From an uncultured Eubacteriales bacterium (lineage in GTDB: Bacteria > Bacillota > Clostridia > Oscillospirales > Acutalibacteraceae), in the NCBI GenBank assembly GCA_934511365.1, contig CAKSWC010000022.1, positions 1-24,417 of the forward strand: a DNA stretch of 24,417 bases, in the 5' to 3' direction. Shown here piece after piece: positions 20,830 to 24,417 of this stretch. A model generated the notes under the pieces. That model was not told the origin of the DNA and did not search any database. It saw only the letters and a list, made by a program, of their open reading frames with translations. Numbering within the stretch: the first letter of the stretch is position 1; every line of letters starts with the position of its first letter. The translations under genes and the position numbers were made by a program.

Positions 20830-22494
20830 ATGAAGAAAAATCTGAAAAAAATCGTATCGCTTGTTCTTTCGCTGCTGATGGTTTTTTCGGCGGCCGTTCC
20901 TGCTTTTGCGGCCACTCCCTCAAGAACCGGAAGCAAGGTTCCGGTCGTTATGATCGGCGGCGACGGAGATATTCTTGTTGATAAGGACGGAAAAGACCTT
21001 CCGCGCTGGTCGGCCGTTTTTGATAAGCTTTCGGAAAAGAGCGAGGATGATGACGGCAACAAGGAAATTTATAAGTCCGTTGCCAATGTTCTTCTTCCGT
21101 TCCTCATTGACGGATTGCTCACGGGGAACTATGAGCGCTATTACAAAAACCTTCAAAAAGAGATTTCGGAAATATTCGGCGATCTTCTTCTTAACGAAAG
21201 CGGAGAGGTCTCAAACGGCTCCGGCCTTGCTCCGAGGAGAAAGAATACGATGAAAAACGACCTTTCCCGCGATTCAAAAAGAGGAAAGGGCTATTACGGC
21301 TTTTCTGACTATCAGTTCTATTATGACTGGCGTCTTGATCCGCTCGAAACCGCCGATAAGCTTAACGAATATATCCAGAGCGTTAAAAAGATAACCGGCG
21401 CGCCGAAGGTTGCAATCATCGGCCGCTGCCTCGGTTCGGTTATCGCAACGGCATATGTTGCAAAATACGGAACGGGCGACCTTTACGGTCTGAGCCTTGA
21501 CGGCGCCGTTGCCAACGGAGGAGAAATTCTCAGCGAACCCATCAGCGGAAAGTTCAAACTTGACGGCAACGCAATCAGCCGTTACTTCATTGACGCAAAT
21601 TATACCGGCAGCTTCAAAATGGACTCGTTCATCACCGAAACCGTTGAGCTGCTTGAAAAGTCCGGAGTTCTTGATGTTGTTTCCGGCGTAACAAAGGAAA
21701 CGATATATTATGTTGTTGTTAAAGGCGTAACAAGTGCGCTTGCGCTTTCAACATTCTGCACATGGCCTGCGTTCTGGGGCATTGTTTCCGAGGAGGATTT
21801 TGACAACGCAATGGACTATGTTTTCGGCCCGGAGGACAGCGAAAAGCGCGCGACCTATGCCGGTCTCATTGAAAAAATCAATAATTATGACTCGCTCGTA
21901 AGAAAGCATATTCCCGAAATCATGAACAAGGTCAACGATAACGCAAACCTTGCAATCTTTTCAAAATACGGCTATCAGATTAACCCCATCATTGAATCGA
22001 GGAATGAGATTGCCGACCAGTTTGTAACGGTTAAAACCTCCTCATACGGCGCAACAACCTCGGATATTTACACAACCCTTTCCGATGAGTATATTGCAAA
22101 GCGCGTGAGCGAGGGCAAGGGAAAATATATTTCACCCGACAAGCAGATTGACGCGTCAACCTGTATGTTCCCCGATCAGACGTGGTTCATCAAAGGCTCC
22201 GAGCACGGAGACTGGCAGGATATCGAAAGCGACGTTCTTTACACGGCCGCAACGGCTGACCGCCAGCTCACGATTGACGATTTTGACTGCACTCAGTTTG
22301 TTGTATACAGCTATGAAACCGATTCCTCAGCCCCGATGACAGAGGAAAACTGCAATACCTATCAGTGGAAGGCCAACAAGCTTTCCGATGAGCCGGACTC
22401 AAAGGCCGGAAGGCTCCTTTCCTTCCTCACGATGCTCTTCAAATGGCTCAAGTCTCTTGGCGAAAAAATCAGAGCCAAAAGAGCCGCCGCGTAA
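20830..22494 (+). CDS. Secreted lipase/acyltransferase-like alpha/beta protein with Cys nucleophile
   Basis: A 554-residue exported protein with a signal peptide (KKNLKKIVSLVLSLLMVF, cut after PAFAA). The alpha/beta hydrolase fold shows as VPVVMIGGDGDILVD (oxyanion strand), the FYYDWRLDPLETADKLNEY block found in LCAT-like lipases, and the elbow VAIIGRCLGSVIATAY, where Cys200 replaces the usual Ser (G-R-C-L-G). A likely catalytic His is His459 in KGSEHGDW. The middle part (about 250-430) is a lid-like helical insert. The last 30 residues form an amphipathic tail (RLLSFLTMLFKWLKSLGE) ending in basic residues. The start is ATG 20830 with AAGGAG 7 nt upstream; GTG 20827 is too close. A Cys nucleophile suggests a thioester, acyl-transfer or non-hydrolytic role; substrate unknown. 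Confidence 0.8.
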   Translation: MKKNLKKIVSLVLSLLMVFSAAVPAFAATPSRTGSKVPVVMIGGDGDILVDKDGKDLPRWSAVFDKLSEKSEDDDGNKEIYKSVANVLLPFLIDGLLTGNYERYYKNLQKEISEIFGDLLLNESGEVSNGSGLAPRRKNTMKNDLSRDSKRGKGYYGFSDYQFYYDWRLDPLETADKLNEYIQSVKKITGAPKVAIIGRCLGSVIATAYVAKYGTGDLYGLSLDGAVANGGEILSEPISGKFKLDGNAISRYFIDANYTGSFKMDSFITETVELLEKSGVLDVVSGVTKETIYYVVVKGVTSALALSTFCTWPAFWGIVSEEDFDNAMDYVFGPEDSEKRATYAGLIEKINNYDSLVRKHIPEIMNKVNDNANLAIFSKYGYQINPIIESRNEIADQFVTVKTSSYGATTSDIYTTLSDEYIAKRVSEGKGKYISPDKQIDASTCMFPDQTWFIKGSEHGDWQDIESDVLYTAATADRQLTIDDFDCTQFVVYSYETDSSAPMTEENCNTYQWKANKLSDEPDSKAGRLLSFLTMLFKWLKSLGEKIRAKRAAA

Positions 22495-22534
22495 CCGGAA
22501 GATGAACACGGATTTTTGCCGAATCTTCCCGGTT
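22493..22534 (+). terminator. Hairpin overlapping the stop of the lipase-like gene
   Basis: AACCGG-AAGAT pairs with ATCTT-CCGGTT (one bulged C) and CGG/CCG inside. There is no U-tract; it may protect the message end ahead of the true terminator at 22576. Confidence 0.5.
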
Positions 22535-22538
22535 GATA

Positions 22539-22567
22539 TTGCGAAAAGGCTTCGGCTGTGCTAAAAT
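22539..22567 (+). promoter_or_regulatory. Possible promoter of the ceramidase-like gene
   Basis: TTGCGA (22539-22544), 17-nt spacer, TAAAAT (22562-22567). It lies between two hairpins, and its transcript would begin at the edge of the terminator at 22576, so a role as attenuator leader is possible. Confidence 0.45.
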
Positions 22568-22575
22568 TTGAATGC

Positions 22576-22607
22576 AAAAGTCCCTGCAATTTTTGCAGGG
22601 GCTTTTT
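22576..22607 (+). terminator. Strong terminator between the two secreted hydrolases
   Basis: AAAAGTCCCTGCA pairs with TGCAGGGGCTTTT (13 bp with one G-U pair), 5-nt loop, followed by T. Confidence 0.85.
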
Positions 22608-22653
22608 GATAAAATTTCTTTTGAACCCAAAAACTAAAAAGGAGATGCATAAG

Positions 22654-24291
22654 ATGAAAAAGTTCAAAAAAGCATTGGCTTTGCTTCTTGCCGTGCTGAT
22701 GCTTTCCTCGTGTCTTGTTTCGCCTGCATACGCCGGCAAGATTGACCCGAACAACAGCGCAAAGGAAAAACTTGAAACCTATCTTTACAGATTGCTTGAC
22801 AAGGTTGTTTCCGTTGCCGTTTCGGTTCTCAACCGGGTGATACCGGGTCTTGAGAAAAACTGGCCGGACATTGACTCTTTCAAGCCATCGGAGAATTTTT
22901 ACCCCGGGGAAAAGAGCTTTGACCCGAGCGTTAAAGACGGCGCAAAATGGAGCGCAGGCTATGCCTCGGACTCGCTTTTGAAAGGCCTTGAAAAAAGCGG
23001 AGATGTCTATCTCATGAACGGAAAAAAGGTCTATATGGCCGGAACTCTTGAACCGCTTAAGGGCAGACAGCCGACGGAAATTATTGACGATCAGCGCGTT
23101 TGCACCTATGCCCTTTCCGACGGAACACGCGGAACGGTTGTTCACGCTGTCATTGACGGCTACGGCATTGCCTCGGGCGATGTTCTTGAAATCAGAAGCC
23201 GCCTTGCTTCCTTTGCAAAGGAAAAGGGAATCACCTCAATCAACGTCTCCGCTCTTCACCAGCATTCCTGCATAGACATCCTCGGAATGGGCGCTCCGCT
23301 GCTTGCGGCGCTCGCCGTCAATCCTTTTTTGAGCTTTATCGGCGGAGAAAAGAAGGACTTTGTTGGCGGAAAAACTCCGGAGTTCATGGAAAATCTTTAT
23401 AACACTGTCACCTCAACCGTTATTGAGGCTGTTGACGATATGGAGACCGGCTCGCTCTATTACGGAAGCGCCGATATCTCCGAATATATTTATGACAAGC
23501 GCGACCCCAAGGTTATTGACCCAGACATCCACAGACTCCGCTTTGTTCCCGACAACAGGGATGAAAACGAGATCTGGATCTGCGAGGCCGGAATTCATGC
23601 CGTTGGTGCAGGCATTTCCGGAACACGCATTTGCGGCGACTATCCGTATTATCTCAGAAAAGCGGTTAAGGAAAAGACCGGCGCGGACGCCGTTTTTGTT
23701 CAGGGTGCGGAGCTTGCGCTCACAGCAAATTACGGCTCTCTTGAGTATGACGATTCAGACACGGCGGATAAGACCGGAAAAATGGGCGCGGCACTGGCTG
23801 ATAAGCTCATTTCAATCAGCAACGACACTCTCCTTGACCCGGTACTCAACATTGCGGTTAGAAACGTCTATGTTAAGGCAACCAACGAAATTCTCAAGCT
23901 TGCGGTCAGAGAGGGCCTTGTCGGAACCGTACTGACAAAAAAAGGCTCGGATTACTACGCCGTTACCGAGCTTGGATACATGGAGCTTGGAAACAAGGTT
24001 GGCGTTGTCATTGTTCCGGGTGAAATTTCACCGGAGCTTATTTGGGGCGGCGTTATTGAAAAGGACAAGACCTGGACGGGAAAAAGCTGGGACTATGAGC
24101 CGTTTTCAAAAACGGCAAAGGTTGAAAAGCTGATTTGTTTCGGCCTTGCCAATGACCAGATAGGCTACATTCTTCCGGACAATGACTTCCGCTCAATGTT
24201 CACGGAAAACGAGGAGATCAACGCAGCCTCGGCCGAGGCCGGCTCAACGCTCACAAAGGCGTTTGAGGCGCTCATCAGCGAGGTTAAGTAA
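22654..24291 (+). CDS. Secreted neutral-ceramidase-like metallohydrolase
   Basis: A 545-residue exported protein of the neutral/alkaline ceramidase fold, an enzyme class that cuts the amide bond of ceramides with a zinc ion. Signal: FKKALALLLAVLMLSSC, then VSPAYAG; it may be cut after AYA, or the LSSC may act as a lipobox. A helical segment (ETYLYRLLDKVVSVAVSVLN) follows. The likely zinc ligands are visible in order: LHQHS (His202/His204), GIHAVGAG (His315), PGEISPE (Glu457), and NDQIGYILP (Tyr505). The block with the nucleophile Ser of known ceramidases is changed (VQGAELALTAN), so the substrate or the mechanism may differ. The start is ATG 22654 with GGAG 9 nt upstream. Confidence 0.75.
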   Translation: MKKFKKALALLLAVLMLSSCLVSPAYAGKIDPNNSAKEKLETYLYRLLDKVVSVAVSVLNRVIPGLEKNWPDIDSFKPSENFYPGEKSFDPSVKDGAKWSAGYASDSLLKGLEKSGDVYLMNGKKVYMAGTLEPLKGRQPTEIIDDQRVCTYALSDGTRGTVVHAVIDGYGIASGDVLEIRSRLASFAKEKGITSINVSALHQHSCIDILGMGAPLLAALAVNPFLSFIGGEKKDFVGGKTPEFMENLYNTVTSTVIEAVDDMETGSLYYGSADISEYIYDKRDPKVIDPDIHRLRFVPDNRDENEIWICEAGIHAVGAGISGTRICGDYPYYLRKAVKEKTGADAVFVQGAELALTANYGSLEYDDSDTADKTGKMGAALADKLISISNDTLLDPVLNIAVRNVYVKATNEILKLAVREGLVGTVLTKKGSDYYAVTELGYMELGNKVGVVIVPGEISPELIWGGVIEKDKTWTGKSWDYEPFSKTAKVEKLICFGLANDQIGYILPDNDFRSMFTENEEINAASAEAGSTLTKAFEALISEVK

Positions 24292-24309
24292 ACATTTAAC
24301 GCACATAAT

Positions 24310-24338
24310 AAAAGGGGTTGCCGCGGCAATCCCTTTTT
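24310..24338 (+). terminator. Terminator after the ceramidase-like gene
   Basis: AAAAGGGGTTGCC pairs with GGCAATCCCTTTT (one G-U pair) with a very short loop and a T-run. It lies directly before the group II intron end. Confidence 0.85.
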
Positions 24339-24342
24339 GCTT

Positions 24343-24417
24343 GTGTGTGCTCGGCACGCGTAATAACTTGGTGGTGAAAGTCCACTACAGACTTGGCAGT
24401 AGGAACTGTTAGCCGAA
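24343..24417 (+). mobile_element. 5' end of a group II intron (cut by window edge)
   Basis: The sequence starts GTGTG at 24343 (or 24345), as group II introns do (GUGYG), with a GTGC/GCAC stem near the start. The domain I block with GTGGTGAAAGTCCAC and the later GGCAGTAGGAACTGTTAGCC are typical of bacterial group II introns. Only about 75 nt are visible; the reverse transcriptase would be outside. The intron begins a few bases after a terminator hairpin, as group IIC introns do (inference). Confidence 0.65.

Noticed and set aside
1..24417. CRISPR array, tRNA, rRNA or known riboswitch
   Set aside because: No regularly spaced repeats, cloverleaf or conserved riboswitch core was seen on either strand by eye; a tRNAscan-SE and Rfam run would decide.

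Overview
The window looks like chromosomal DNA of an anaerobic Firmicute, most likely a gut Clostridia/Oscillospiraceae-type bacterium. I infer this from strong GGAGG-type ribosome sites, near-consensus sigma-A promoters, U-tailed hairpin terminators, and Clostridia-typical families: C_GCAxxG_C_C protein, QueH, YtvI/AI-2E permease, DUF2804, and half-size EamA proteins. Both ends look like mobile elements. The left edge resembles the tail of an IS200/IS605-like (TnpB-type) element, and the right edge is the 5' end of a group II intron. The window may therefore be a whole contig broken at repeats.

Layout. 1-746: truncated ORF, structured mobile-element-like end, a possible 31-residue Cys-rich peptide, and hairpins. 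747-3170: polar amino-acid ABC importer (lipoprotein binding protein, permease, ATPase). 3500-6540: PHP phosphoesterase, C_GCAxxG_C_C protein, QueH (queuosine synthesis) and a DUF2804 protein. 6635-9652 (minus strand): small secreted protein, MTA/SAH-type nucleosidase, and an AI-2E/YtvI-family membrane protein, with a palindromic intergenic repeat between the last two. 9919-12378: homoserine dehydrogenase and aspartate kinase, the latter with a probable internal start for a separate regulatory subunit. 12417-12534: a consensus promoter and terminator that would make a small RNA of about 80 nt. 12736-16405: five tightly packed genes (ABC exporter ATPase and permease, membrane-anchored flavodoxin-like protein, alpha/beta hydrolase, small protein). 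16464-19585: second ABC exporter pair, half EamA transporter, lipoprotein.

19586-20665 is the most unusual part. A stretch that looks intergenic encodes three short (33, 46 and 51 residue), leaderless, amphipathic, near-neutral peptides related to each other. Each has a strong ribosome site. They form two transcription units with their own terminators. Each unit is preceded by a TTTAAG-N5-TTTAAG-like direct repeat at the same distance from a -10-like hexamer, the arrangement of an OmpR-type (CiaR-like) activator site. The second unit has a leader of about 200 nt that can pair with its own ribosome site.

20830-24291: two secreted hydrolases follow. One is a lipase/acyltransferase-like alpha/beta protein with Cys in place of the nucleophile Ser and an amphipathic C-terminal tail. 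The other is a neutral-ceramidase-like metalloenzyme. I suggest, as inference only, that the peptides, the neighbouring ABC exporters and the secreted lipid-type hydrolases form a membrane- or envelope-directed system resembling phenol-soluble modulins with a Pmt-type exporter. No function is proven by the sequence.
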